From Desulfobacterales bacterium (lineage in GTDB: Bacteria; Desulfobacterota; Desulfobacteria; Desulfobacterales; SpSt-501), in NCBI GenBank assembly GCA_030834695.1, contig JAUQXK010000075.1:1-34402 (forward strand): 34,402 nucleotides of DNA, written 5' to 3'. The notes under the pieces are model-generated. The model was not told where the DNA came from. It worked only from the letters and a program-made list of their open reading frames with translations, and made no database searches. The stretch's first letter is position 1. Each line of letters begins with the position of its first letter. Below are positions 21,635 through 29,857 of the stretch, piece after piece. Made by a program: the position numbers and the translations under genes.

Positions 21635-22825
21635 TTGTTCATCGACTTCTTCTACAAGTTGCGCGATGTGGGCCTTCAGGTCAGCCCCACTGCTTTTTTG
21701 ACCCTGCATCGGGCGCTGTCGATGGGGCTGGTCGGCTCGCTGGAGGATTTCTACACGGCGTCGCGGTCCATCCTGGTCAAAAGCGAGCGCTACTTCGATC
21801 TCTTCGATCAGGTTTTCGCGCATCACTTTCAGGGCGCAGACATGCCCGACCCCAAAGGCATCGAGCTGGACGAGCTGGCGCGCTCGATGCTCGAATTCTG
21901 GCTGCAGAGGCCGCAGGAGTTGTCGCGGCTGTTGGGGATGGACGAGCAGGCCCTGAAGAAGCTGACGCCCGAGCAGCTGCTGGAGTACTTCAAGGAGCGG
22001 CTGAAGGAGCAGACCGAGGAGCACCACGGGGGCGGCAAGTGGATCGGCACCGGCGGCTACTCGCCGGTGGGGCACTCCGGCTACCATCCCGGCGGTATGC
22101 GGGTGGGAGGGGTATCCGGCAACAAGTCGGCAGTCAAGGTGGCCCTGGAGCGCCGCTACCGGGACTACTCCCAGGATGGTCCGCTGACCCAGGCCTTGGT
22201 GGGCGAAGCGTTGAAGCGGCTGCGGCACATGGCGCCGGCCGGGCCCAAGGACCGCCTCAACATCGAAAAAACCATCTACCAAACCACCCAGAACGCCGGG
22301 GAAATCGAGCTCGTCTTCGACCGGGATCTAAAGGACAAACTCAAGGTTATTCTCGCGATCGACAACGGCGGCTGGTCCATGGACCCCTTCATTCCGGTGG
22401 TCCAGACGGTGTTCGACTACGCCCGGGCCCAGTTCAAGGACCTCAAGATCTTTTTCTTCCACAACACCATTTACGACACCCTCTGGGGCGATCCCGCGCG
22501 CTACCGGAAAGCCCAGCGTATCGCTGGGTTTGCGCGGCTCGACCCCGAGACCCGCCTGGTCATCGTCGGCGATGCGAGCATGGCACCCTACGAGCTCATG
22601 GCGACGGACGGCTCGATCTACGCCGAGGAACGCAGCGGACGGCCGAGCATCGAATGCCTGATGTTTCTGGCCCAGACGTTCCCGCGCAACGTCTGGCTCA
22701 ATCCGAAGCCGGCCGAAACCTGGGGCTATACCCGCACGATCGCCGCCATCCGCCAGATCTTCCCCATGTTCGAGCTCACCATTGAGGGCCTGGAGCAGGC
22801 GGTGAGCCATCTCATGCAAAAATAA
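21635..22825 (+). CDS. VWA-domain (CoxE-like) protein, partner of MoxR ATPase
   Basis: The 396-residue protein starts at TTG 21635 (GGAG 7 bases upstream). The N-terminal half is helical and charged, including LARSMLEFWLQRPQELSRLL and a Gly/His-rich segment near 130-155. The C-terminal half is a VWA fold beginning at KDKLKVILAIDNGGWSMDPF near residue 242. The metal site is DNGGWS rather than the standard DxSxS, so metal binding is altered; this form appears in other CoxE-like proteins. LVIVGDASMAPYEL near 308 is the second VWA strand. Expected to work with the preceding ATPase. Confidence 0.85.
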   Translation: MFIDFFYKLRDVGLQVSPTAFLTLHRALSMGLVGSLEDFYTASRSILVKSERYFDLFDQVFAHHFQGADMPDPKGIELDELARSMLEFWLQRPQELSRLLGMDEQALKKLTPEQLLEYFKERLKEQTEEHHGGGKWIGTGGYSPVGHSGYHPGGMRVGGVSGNKSAVKVALERRYRDYSQDGPLTQALVGEALKRLRHMAPAGPKDRLNIEKTIYQTTQNAGEIELVFDRDLKDKLKVILAIDNGGWSMDPFIPVVQTVFDYARAQFKDLKIFFFHNTIYDTLWGDPARYRKAQRIAGFARLDPETRLVIVGDASMAPYELMATDGSIYAEERSGRPSIECLMFLAQTFPRNVWLNPKPAETWGYTRTIAAIRQIFPMFELTIEGLEQAVSHLMQK

Positions 22826-22826
22826 G

Positions 22827-22850
22827 CCGCCGCCGTTCAGACGGCGGCGG
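22827..22850 (+). terminator. GC-rich hairpin after the VWA gene
   Basis: CCGCCGCCGT (22827-22836) pairs perfectly with ACGGCGGCGG (22841-22850) around TCAG, one base after the stop codon. It also lies about 40 bases after the stop of the convergent phosphodiesterase. No T-run follows, so termination is likely but not of the classical form. Confidence 0.6.
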
Positions 22851-22891
22851 GATGCGGTGCGACGCCGAGATTGGTCTCGTTACGAAGCCGT

Positions 22892-23824
22892 CTAATGGGC
22901 GGCGATCCAGCGGTCCATAATGTCGCGGACGCTCTTGGGCCGGTCGGTCATGATGCCGTCCACCCCTCGATCTAAAATTTCGAAGATATCCTTCTCGGAG
23001 GGATCATGCTGGTCGAGGGCGGGGAAGAACGGTCCGAACTCGGTCAGAAAGACAAATGTTGCACCGCCCTCTTCCCGAACCCGGTCGATAATTTTTCGGG
23101 TTGTAAACAGATGGCTGTGCACGGTTTCCAATGCACGGTTCTTCATTTTCATGTTGAGCACCTGCAGAAAGAGCTGCTCCATGGTTGAAAGGCCTGTGGG
23201 GTATTTCTCGCCGTTCTGCTTCCGGAATTCAACTATAAATTCGTCGGTTGAGCTCACCACCACCTTGACCCGGTTGCCCGCGTCGGCGTTGAGAATGTTT
23301 GAAAACGCCCGGATGTTGTCTTTCAAACCTTTTCGGTCATTGCCGTTGATGTGCCGATTGAAGGATTCCTTTATCTCGATGTTGAGAGGGGAGTAGGAAA
23401 ATTTCTTCAGGAAATCCTCAAAAAGCAGGAGGCTGCGATCCTCCTCTTTTGGAACATCGGATAGATCGATCTGGTTCACATCCAGGCTTTTCACCGCAGG
23501 GTCGGCCACCCAGGCTCTGCCGTCCAGCTCAGCCCAATCGTAATCGTAGATCTTGTTGCGATCCCTCTTGGAGGGACGGTCGCCAATTCCTTCGATGCGC
23601 ACATTGTTGAGATCCGGCCCGTGCCAAACCACGAACCGGCCATCCCGGGTCAATTGGACATCCAGCTCCAAAACGTCGACGCGGGCCACCTCCAAGGCAT
23701 GGTGGAAGGCCATCACCGTGCTTTCCGGAGCTTCCAGGACCCCTCCGCGATGGCCGAAGAGAATCGGAGTTTTCAGCTTGAAAATGGGATCAATCCTTGA
23801 AGATAGCGGGTTGCCGTTGCCCAT
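22892..23824 (-). CDS. Glycerophosphodiester phosphodiesterase
   Basis: The 310-residue protein has the GDPD barrel signature: FGHRGGVLEAPESTVMAF (His25-Arg26 and the Glu), LELDVQLTRDGRFVVWHGPDL (catalytic and metal ELD with the second His), and LNIEIKE near residue 145. It ends in the family's GVDGIMTDRPKSVRDIM segment. It hydrolyses glycerophosphodiesters to glycerol-3-phosphate and an alcohol; no signal peptide, so cytoplasmic. AGGAGGT precedes the ATG at 23824 by 5 bases. It is the last gene of the minus-strand run. Confidence 0.92.
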   Translation of the reverse strand: MGNGNPLSSRIDPIFKLKTPILFGHRGGVLEAPESTVMAFHHALEVARVDVLELDVQLTRDGRFVVWHGPDLNNVRIEGIGDRPSKRDRNKIYDYDWAELDGRAWVADPAVKSLDVNQIDLSDVPKEEDRSLLLFEDFLKKFSYSPLNIEIKESFNRHINGNDRKGLKDNIRAFSNILNADAGNRVKVVVSSTDEFIVEFRKQNGEKYPTGLSTMEQLFLQVLNMKMKNRALETVHSHLFTTRKIIDRVREEGGATFVFLTEFGPFFPALDQHDPSEKDIFEILDRGVDGIMTDRPKSVRDIMDRWIAAH

Positions 23825-23833
23825 AGTGACCTC

Positions 23834-24886
23834 CTATTGGATCGAAGCGCCTGTGCTCGAACCCGATTGGTTGAACAGCATGTCCTGCATTTTTTGATAG
23901 TTGACGGCATTCTGAATGGCGATTCCGCCCTGCTCGGCCACGGCCATGGCGAAGTTGATGTCCGCGGCCGAGAAATAGCGGACTTCGGCTGTGAGCAGCC
24001 GCATCATCCCGATCGGTTCCTCCTGGACCGTGATCGGCACGGCCAGGATGCTTCCCACGCCCTCTGCCTTCGCCGCCTTGTGATAAATCGTATGAATGTC
24101 CACGGTGGCATCCGGGATCACCACCGGCTCGCCCTGCAGAATATAATGGGTGGCCAGCTCCTCGTCGAGCGCCCCCCGTTCCAGATAGGCCTGGCTCAAA
24201 CCGTACGCCGCCCTCAGCTGCAGGCGGCCTTCGGCCGATTCGATCAGGCGGATCGTGCAGGCCTTGAGTTTCATCACCTCGGGCATGCGCCGGACGATCA
24301 GGTTCAAAATGGCGTCCAGTTCATGCGTGGAATTGATCGCTTTCCCGATTTCGGCCAGGGCCTTGAAATAGCTGATCTGGCGCTCCTGCTCCTGATAGGC
24401 GCGGGCGTTTTCGATGGCGATGCCGCACTGTTCGGCCAGGGCGGCCGCGAACTCGATCTCCTGCGGTGCATAGGCCCGGGGGGTCTTGGCAAGCAATCGC
24501 AGAATGCCGGCCACCTGTCCGCGGATGACGACCGGCGCCACCAGGATGCTCTTGATCCCCTCCTCGCGGGCGGCATCGTGATAGTGGATGCGCGGGTCGC
24601 TGGCCGCGTCGAAGACTGCGATGGGAGTGCCGGCCAGGGCCTTGAGGACGCTTTCCTCCGCGTCGACCGGCCCGCGGCTCAGGTAGGCGTCGCTGAGACC
24701 GGAGGCGGCCTGCAGCACCAGACGCTTCCCGGAAGGATCCAGCAGCCGCAGGGTGGCCGCATCGACTCGTACCACCTCGGGGACCTTGTGGACGATGAGA
24801 TCGAAGACCTCATTGAGATTGAGATTCGACGTAATTGCCTTGGTCACATCGAGCAGCAGCTGGAGGTAGGATTTTTCTCGATTCAT
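23834..24886 (-). CDS. Double GAF-domain protein
   Basis: The 350-residue protein carries two GAF domains of the same layout (about 5-165 and 175-335). Each has an LxLxAAxGLSxAYLxRGxxDxEE-type segment and an ILV/LAVPIxxxxxxxGxxRLLxxxxR region. There is no kinase, cyclase or DNA-binding domain, so it is likely a sensor that signals through partners or binds a ligand. It starts at ATG 24886 and ends 9 bases before the phosphodiesterase start, which suggests an operon. Ligand unknown. Confidence 0.85.
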   Translation of the reverse strand: MNREKSYLQLLLDVTKAITSNLNLNEVFDLIVHKVPEVVRVDAATLRLLDPSGKRLVLQAASGLSDAYLSRGPVDAEESVLKALAGTPIAVFDAASDPRIHYHDAAREEGIKSILVAPVVIRGQVAGILRLLAKTPRAYAPQEIEFAAALAEQCGIAIENARAYQEQERQISYFKALAEIGKAINSTHELDAILNLIVRRMPEVMKLKACTIRLIESAEGRLQLRAAYGLSQAYLERGALDEELATHYILQGEPVVIPDATVDIHTIYHKAAKAEGVGSILAVPITVQEEPIGMMRLLTAEVRYFSAADINFAMAVAEQGGIAIQNAVNYQKMQDMLFNQSGSSTGASIQ

Positions 24887-24920
24887 GCTTCAAGTCCCTT
24901 CGAAAAATATTTTCTTGTAG

Positions 24921-25709
24921 TCATTCGGCGATCAGCTCCGCCGTCATCACCGTAACGGCTTGGCCGCGCAGGCGCACCCGGTCTCCCATGACCGTCACCC
25001 CGACCACCCCGCCGCGGGCCGAGGCCTGACAGGCCAGCATTTCGGTCTTGCCCAGGCGCTGGCTCCAGTAGGGTCCGAGGCAGCAATGCGCCGAGCCGGT
25101 CACCGGGTCTTCGTCGATGCCGACGGCCGGGCCGAAAAAGCGCGACACAAAGTCGAATCCCGGAGAGGCGGCGCGGCTGGTGACCATGATGCCGCGCACC
25201 GGCAGGGACTTCAGGCGGGTGAAATCGGGCCGCAGACCTCTTACCACGGCCTCGGATTCGAGTTCGACCAGGTGATCGAACCGGCTGCTGCGGAAGTTCA
25301 CGACGTTCGCCCCCAGGATCCCGGCCAGGCCGGCGGGGGCGTCGGCCGGTTCGTCCGGCGTGGCCGGAAAATCCAGCTCGATGGCGTCGCCGCGGCGTTC
25401 GGCCGTGAGCAGCCCGCTTAAGGTGTGGAACCGCGCCGGTTCATGCCCGTCCAGCCGGCCGATTTCCCAAAGGACGTGGGCCGAGGCGAGCGTCGCGTGG
25501 CCGCAGAGCTCGACCTCGACGGCCGGCGTGAACCAGCGCAGCCGAAAGCCGTCGGCCTGCTCAAGCAGAAAGGCCGTCTCCGAGAGGTTCATCTCGGCCG
25601 CCACGTTCTGCATCCAGGCGTCGTCTTTCGGGACGGGCAGCACGCACACCCCGGCTGGATTGCCCGTAAACGGTTTGTCCGTGAAGGCGTCGACTTGGTA
25701 GATTTTCAT
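24921..25709 (-). CDS. PhzF-family isomerase-like protein
   Basis: The 262-residue protein shows the DapF-like PhzF fold: AFTDKPFTGNPAGVCVLP at the start, catalytic Glu in MNLSETAFL near residue 45, ELCGHATLASAHVLWE near 68, and DEDPVTGSAHCCLGPYW near 198. PhzF proteins isomerise or shift protons in small acids; most bacterial members have unknown substrates. The ATG at 25709 follows AGGAGAAACC, the same leader seen before the carbamoyltransferase gene. It lies in the amino-acid catabolism run, so a role on a cleavage product there is inferred. Confidence 0.87.
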   Translation of the reverse strand: MKIYQVDAFTDKPFTGNPAGVCVLPVPKDDAWMQNVAAEMNLSETAFLLEQADGFRLRWFTPAVEVELCGHATLASAHVLWEIGRLDGHEPARFHTLSGLLTAERRGDAIELDFPATPDEPADAPAGLAGILGANVVNFRSSRFDHLVELESEAVVRGLRPDFTRLKSLPVRGIMVTSRAASPGFDFVSRFFGPAVGIDEDPVTGSAHCCLGPYWSQRLGKTEMLACQASARGGVVGVTVMGDRVRLRGQAVTVMTAELIAE

Positions 25710-25784
25710 GGTTTCTCCTGAACCCTTAACCCCGACCCTTTAATCCTTGCAACAAAAACCAATCTCAATCTCCGGCCGGGGTCA

Positions 25785-26975
25785 TTATAAACCTGTGCGC
25801 CCGATTGCCCGGCGCTTCATGGCCCGGAGCAGCTTGACAGGGTCCTCGAAGCGGCTGGCCAGCATGACGGCGGCGATGACGTAAGGCTTGAAGCCGGCCT
25901 GGATGTAAGTCGGAATGCGGTAGCGCTCGAAGACCCCGGCAGCGACCTCGCCCGCCGTGCAGGAGACCCCCGAAATGTCCGCCGGCAGGCAGTGCATATA
26001 AAGCGCTTGGCCGCCTTGGGTCCGTTGCATCTTTGCCTCGGAGCACTCCCAATCCTTGAACCGGGCGTTGTTGGCCAGGCAGTCCTTCTCGAGTTCCTTA
26101 AGACCGGCCGTGTCGTTCTTGCGCAGCAGATCGGTACGCTTTTCCATCACATGGTAGGGCGCCCAGCTTTTGGGATAGACCACGTCGGCGCCCGCAAAGG
26201 CCTCATCCATGGAGTTCACGACCTGGAAGCTGCCGCCGCTTGCCTTTGCGAACGTTCCGGCCTTTTCGACCACCTCAGGGATCAGCTGGTAGCCCTCGGG
26301 GTGCGCCAGCACCACGTTCATGCCGAAGCGCGGCATCAGCCCGATCACCCCCTGGGGCACGGACAGAGGCTTGCCGTAGCTGGGCGAATAGGCCCAGGTC
26401 ATGGCGATTTTCTTGCCCCGCAGGTTTTCCAGCGAGCCGAAATGGTTCTTAAGCTGCATCAGGTCGGCCATGCTCTGGGTGGGGTGGTCGATGTCGCTCT
26501 GCAGGTTGACGAGGTACGGCCGCTGCTCCAAGACGCCGGCCTTGAACCCGTCCTCCACCGCGGCAGCCACTTCCTGCATGTAGGCGTGGCCTGCGCCCAG
26601 GAAGATATCGTCGCGGATGCCGATGAACTCGGTGAAAAAACCGATCATGTTGGCCGTCTCGCGCACGGTCTCGCCGTGGGCGATCTGCGAACGGCCTTCG
26701 TCCAGATCCTGGACGCCCAGCCCGAGCAGATTGGCCGCCGAGAAGTACGAAAAGCGCGTGCGGGTCGACTGGTCGCGGAAAATGCTCACCGCCAGGCCCG
26801 AGTCGAAGCACCGGGTCGAGATGTTTTCCCGGCGCAGCCAGCGCAGCGCATCGGCCACGGCCACGATCTTTTTGAGTTCGTCAACGCTTTTCTCCCAGGT
26901 CAGCAGAAAGTCCCTATGGTAGAGATCGCCCGAAAGGGCGCCGATCTCCTTCAGCAGGCTTTGAAAATTGCTCAT
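25785..26975 (-). CDS. ygeW: Knotted carbamoyltransferase YgeW
   Basis: The 396-residue protein is in the aspartate/ornithine carbamoyltransferase family. The carbamoyl-phosphate motif SIFRDQSTRTRFSYFS is near residue 63-78, HPTQSMADLMQL near 163, and MHCLPAD near 324. Its length and the extended insert region match YgeW, a knotted member of unknown substrate whose genes occur with selenium-dependent molybdenum hydroxylase and YgeY genes. AGGAGAAACC precedes the ATG. YgeY lies 78 bases upstream. It could cleave a carbamoylated intermediate to carbamoyl phosphate for ATP formation. Confidence 0.9.
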   Translation of the reverse strand: MSNFQSLLKEIGALSGDLYHRDFLLTWEKSVDELKKIVAVADALRWLRRENISTRCFDSGLAVSIFRDQSTRTRFSYFSAANLLGLGVQDLDEGRSQIAHGETVRETANMIGFFTEFIGIRDDIFLGAGHAYMQEVAAAVEDGFKAGVLEQRPYLVNLQSDIDHPTQSMADLMQLKNHFGSLENLRGKKIAMTWAYSPSYGKPLSVPQGVIGLMPRFGMNVVLAHPEGYQLIPEVVEKAGTFAKASGGSFQVVNSMDEAFAGADVVYPKSWAPYHVMEKRTDLLRKNDTAGLKELEKDCLANNARFKDWECSEAKMQRTQGGQALYMHCLPADISGVSCTAGEVAAGVFERYRIPTYIQAGFKPYVIAAVMLASRFEDPVKLLRAMKRRAIGRTGL

Positions 26976-27053
26976 GGTTTCTCCTTGAAGGCATACAGGT
27001 CCGATCGTTGACCTGTTGGCCCGTTGCCCGTTGGTCTACAGCCGGTTCGGCTG

Positions 27054-28238
27054 TCAAGCGGTCCAGGCGTAAAGTGCATAAAAAGCCGCGGCGTTGACCA
27101 GGTCTTCGACCGGGGTCTTCTCGTCGGGGGCGTGGGCCATGGCTTCGGCTCCCGGCCCGAACCCGATCGCCGGAATCCCGTACACGCCGGAGATGGTGAC
27201 GGCGTTGGTTGAGAAGGTCCACTTTCCGATGCGGGGCGGCCGGCCGAAGAGCGCCTGATAGGTCCGGGCGCCGGCCTGAACGGCCGGGTGGTCCTCCGGC
27301 CACTTCCAGGTCGGATAGTATTTTTCCATGCCGTAGCGCCGGCCGGTGTAGGCCGTCTCCTCGTAGTTCAGGACGAACACCCTGGCATCCTCACCCTTGA
27401 CCAGCGCCTCGATTTCCCTGACGGCCGATTCCCTGGTTTCGCCCCAGGTCAGCCGGCGGTCCAGGTGGATGCGGGCGTAGTCCGCCACCGCGCACAGCGA
27501 CGGGCTGCCGGAAACAAACTGGCTGAGCGCGATGGAGCCTTTGCCGAGGAAGTCGTCGGATAGCAGCCGCTCGCCGAGCTGCTCGGCGGCCAGGCAGGCC
27601 CGTGAGGCCATATAGATCGCGTTCTTGCCGCGCTCCGGGGCCGATCCGTGGGAGGAAACCCCTTTGAATTCGACCTCGATCTCCATGCGGCCGCGCTGGC
27701 CGCGGTAGAGGCCGCCGTCGGTGGGCTCGGTGCTCACGACCACCTCCGGCCGGATCCCGCCTTCTTCGATGATGTACTTCCAGCACAGGCCGTCGCAGTC
27801 CTCCTCGATGACGCTGCCCACAAAGTACACGGTGACATCCCGGTCGAAGCCAAGTTCTTTGAGGATGCGGCCGGCGGTTACCATGGATGCGACGCCGCCC
27901 TTCTGGTCCGCGGCCCCGCGGCCGTGGACGAACCCGTCACGGATCTCTCCGCTGAAAGGATCGAAGCTCCAGTTGGCGGCGTTGCCGACCTCGACGGTGT
28001 CGATGTGGCCGTCGAACGCCAGGATGCGTTTGCCGTTTCCGATGCGGCCGATCACGTTGCCGAGCCCGTCGATTCTAACCTCGTCGAAGCCGGCGGACTG
28101 CATCTGCTCGGCCAGTTTTTGCGCAACCGCTTTCTCACCCAGGCTCGGCGACTTGATCTTGACGAGCTCGGACAGGTTGGAGGCGGTGTCGTCGCGGTAT
28201 TTCTGGGAAAGCTCAAGAATATGCTGGGAGTTCGGCAT
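27054..28238 (-). CDS. ygeY: YgeY family selenium-metabolism-linked M20 hydrolase
   Basis: The 394-residue protein is a zinc peptidase/deacylase of family M20. It has the metal and catalytic series FDGHIDTVEVG (His), GRGAADQKGGVAS (Asp), IEEDCDGL (Glu-Glu), STEPTDGGLYRGQRG (Glu) and AHAPDEKTP near residue 370 (last His). These sequences match YgeY, whose genes co-occur with selenium-dependent hydroxylase genes; the substrate is not known. GAGGA lies 10 bases before the ATG at 28238. It sits directly upstream of ygeW on the same strand. Confidence 0.9.
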   Translation of the reverse strand: MPNSQHILELSQKYRDDTASNLSELVKIKSPSLGEKAVAQKLAEQMQSAGFDEVRIDGLGNVIGRIGNGKRILAFDGHIDTVEVGNAANWSFDPFSGEIRDGFVHGRGAADQKGGVASMVTAGRILKELGFDRDVTVYFVGSVIEEDCDGLCWKYIIEEGGIRPEVVVSTEPTDGGLYRGQRGRMEIEVEFKGVSSHGSAPERGKNAIYMASRACLAAEQLGERLLSDDFLGKGSIALSQFVSGSPSLCAVADYARIHLDRRLTWGETRESAVREIEALVKGEDARVFVLNYEETAYTGRRYGMEKYYPTWKWPEDHPAVQAGARTYQALFGRPPRIGKWTFSTNAVTISGVYGIPAIGFGPGAEAMAHAPDEKTPVEDLVNAAAFYALYAWTA

Positions 28239-28262
28239 ATTGTGAATCCTCTGTTCCGATGG

Positions 28263-28320
28263 TTTTTGTGGGAGAGGCTTTCAGCCTCGATCATCGTGGC
28301 TGGAAAACCGCTCCCACAAA
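28263..28320. repeat. REP-like palindrome upstream of ygeY
   Basis: TTTGTGGGAG (28265-28274) is the exact reverse complement of CTCCCACAAA (28311-28320). Between them GAGGCT/AGCCTC and GGCTGG-type words pair further. The form (TGTGGGAG, Trp-like CTCCCACA) resembles short palindromic extragenic repeats known in other proteobacteria. It sits between ygeY and the PLP enzyme gene upstream of it on the minus strand. Confidence 0.6.
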
Positions 28321-28362
28321 ATAAAAAAATAATTGAGGAGGCATCGCTTTTGATAACTTCCG

Positions 28363-28394
28363 TTGAAACGGTACGGGCTAAGCCCGCGCCGTTT
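28363..28394 (-). terminator. Hairpin overlapping the stop of the PLP enzyme gene
   Basis: GAAACGG, CGGGC and their complements GCCCG and CCGTTTC nest with one internal TA/CG mismatch, and the stop codon lies in the loop (28378-28380). No T-run follows on the minus strand, so it may slow or partly end transcription before ygeY. Confidence 0.4.
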
Positions 28395-29790
28395 CAGAGC
28401 GGTATTCCTCGATCAGCCGGTCGACCCTTGCCACCTCGGCCTGCTGCGCCTCCCAATAGGCCTGGTCGCGCTGGGCATTCAGATCTTCGACGGCCTTGCC
28501 CTGCTGCTCCACCCAGGTGAAGTACTTGAGATTGTGCCATTGGTTGCGGTTGCGGCGGGTGCCCTCGTCGATCCAGTCCAGTTTCTGGCGATGGAAAATG
28601 CCGACCAGGCGCACTTCGGCGGCGGTTTGGTCCATCGGGCCGAAGCACTCGGTCAGGCCGGCCATGACCGAGTGGTAGCGGTCGATGGCATCGGTGCAGA
28701 CCGTGACGATGAGGTCGTCCTTGCCCATGCCGTAGAATTTGGCCGTCTTGATGGCCCCGAGCACGTTGCAGACGCCGGAGATGCCGAAAATCCCGGCGAG
28801 CCTTCTTGCCTTCTCCTCGGCCACGCCGTAGTTGCGGGTGAGCATCTCCCAGCCGGGTTCCTCGGTCAGCATCTGCAACCCCAGTTTGCTTTCGATGTCG
28901 TCGATGCACATGACCGCATCCATGTTCATGACGTTGTGGATCCAGGTGACATGCTTGTCGCCGATGCCCTGGATGTCGTGGCCGCCGTAGCCGTTCCAGT
29001 AGAGCGTCGGGCACTGGATCGGCTCGAGCCCGACGATCCGATGGCGGCCGGGCCATTGCTGCTTGAGCCGGTCTCCGGCCGCGATCGTGCCGGCCGAGCC
29101 CATGGCGGAAACGTACGCCGAAACAACGCCCTTGCCGATGCCCTCGGCCTCCAGCACCTTGGCCAGTTCGATGATGGTGTTGCCGGTAACATAGTAATGG
29201 AAACGGTAGTTGGCGAATGCTTCAAACTGGTTCATGATGCGGATGCGCTCGGGCGCGGCCTGCCTCAGCGCATGACACTTGTCGTAGATCTCCTTCACGT
29301 TGCTTTCGCAGCCCGGCGTCAGCTCCAGCCGGGCGCCGTAACCGCGCACGATCTCGAAGCGCTCCTGGCTCATTTCTTCGGGCAGGATCACGACCGAGTC
29401 GAACTTCATGCGGCAGCCCACCCAGGCGCCGCCGATGCCGTAATTGCCGGTGGACGGCCAGACGATGGTGTGGCGGCCCGGGTCCACGGCGCCGGTGATG
29501 GCCTTCTCGATCAGAACCGAGTAGGTGGCTCCCACCTTGTGACTGCCGGTTGGGAAATCCTTGCCGTACAGGACCACGATGGGGGTTTCGACCCCTGTCA
29601 GCGCTTGAGGCAAAACTTCGTGGTAGATCCGGCCGGAACCGTCCTTCCAGGAAATGTTGTAGAGATTGAGGGGGTCAAGCGGGTCCCTGGCTTTGACGGC
29701 CAGAGCCTTCTCGCGCAGATCCTTGCGGATCCTGGAAGGGTCCAGCATTTCGGCGAAGGTCGGGCCGGTGATGAGTCGTTTTGGTGTCAT
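28378..29790 (-). CDS. Fold-type II pyridoxal-phosphate enzyme (cysteine synthase/threonine synthase superfamily)
   Basis: The protein is 470 residues from ATG 29790, which has AAGGAT about 5 bases upstream; an earlier ATG at 29880 lacks a site and would overlap the upstream gene. The PLP lysine is in GKDFPTGSHKVGATY (Lys85). The phosphate-binding and substrate region includes VWPSTGNYGIGGAWVGCRMKFDSVVILPEEMSQ. The C-terminal quarter is an extra helical extension. The exact reaction is unclear; it could be an ammonia-lyase or beta-replacement enzyme, a role filled in E. coli by YgeX beside ygeY and ygeW. It is not a close match to the diaminopropionate lyase as I remember it, so no symbol is given. 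Confidence 0.78.
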   Translation of the reverse strand: MTPKRLITGPTFAEMLDPSRIRKDLREKALAVKARDPLDPLNLYNISWKDGSGRIYHEVLPQALTGVETPIVVLYGKDFPTGSHKVGATYSVLIEKAITGAVDPGRHTIVWPSTGNYGIGGAWVGCRMKFDSVVILPEEMSQERFEIVRGYGARLELTPGCESNVKEIYDKCHALRQAAPERIRIMNQFEAFANYRFHYYVTGNTIIELAKVLEAEGIGKGVVSAYVSAMGSAGTIAAGDRLKQQWPGRHRIVGLEPIQCPTLYWNGYGGHDIQGIGDKHVTWIHNVMNMDAVMCIDDIESKLGLQMLTEEPGWEMLTRNYGVAEEKARRLAGIFGISGVCNVLGAIKTAKFYGMGKDDLIVTVCTDAIDRYHSVMAGLTECFGPMDQTAAEVRLVGIFHRQKLDWIDEGTRRNRNQWHNLKYFTWVEQQGKAVEDLNAQRDQAYWEAQQAEVARVDRLIEEYRSETARA

Positions 29791-29857
29791 GGATGATCCT
29801 TTTTGCCCTTCAGTCTTCAGTCTAACCACCTGAACAGAAGATATAAACTTTTCATTA

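Noticed and set aside
20657-22282. 541-codon minus-strand open frame across the MoxR and VWA genes
   Set aside because: It is the antisense shadow of two well-supported genes in GC-rich DNA, and its translation is His/Gly/Arg-rich with no domain.
28363-29796. 477-codon plus-strand open frame opposite the PLP enzyme
   Set aside because: Antisense shadow of a gene with clear PLP motifs; composition is typical of such shadows.
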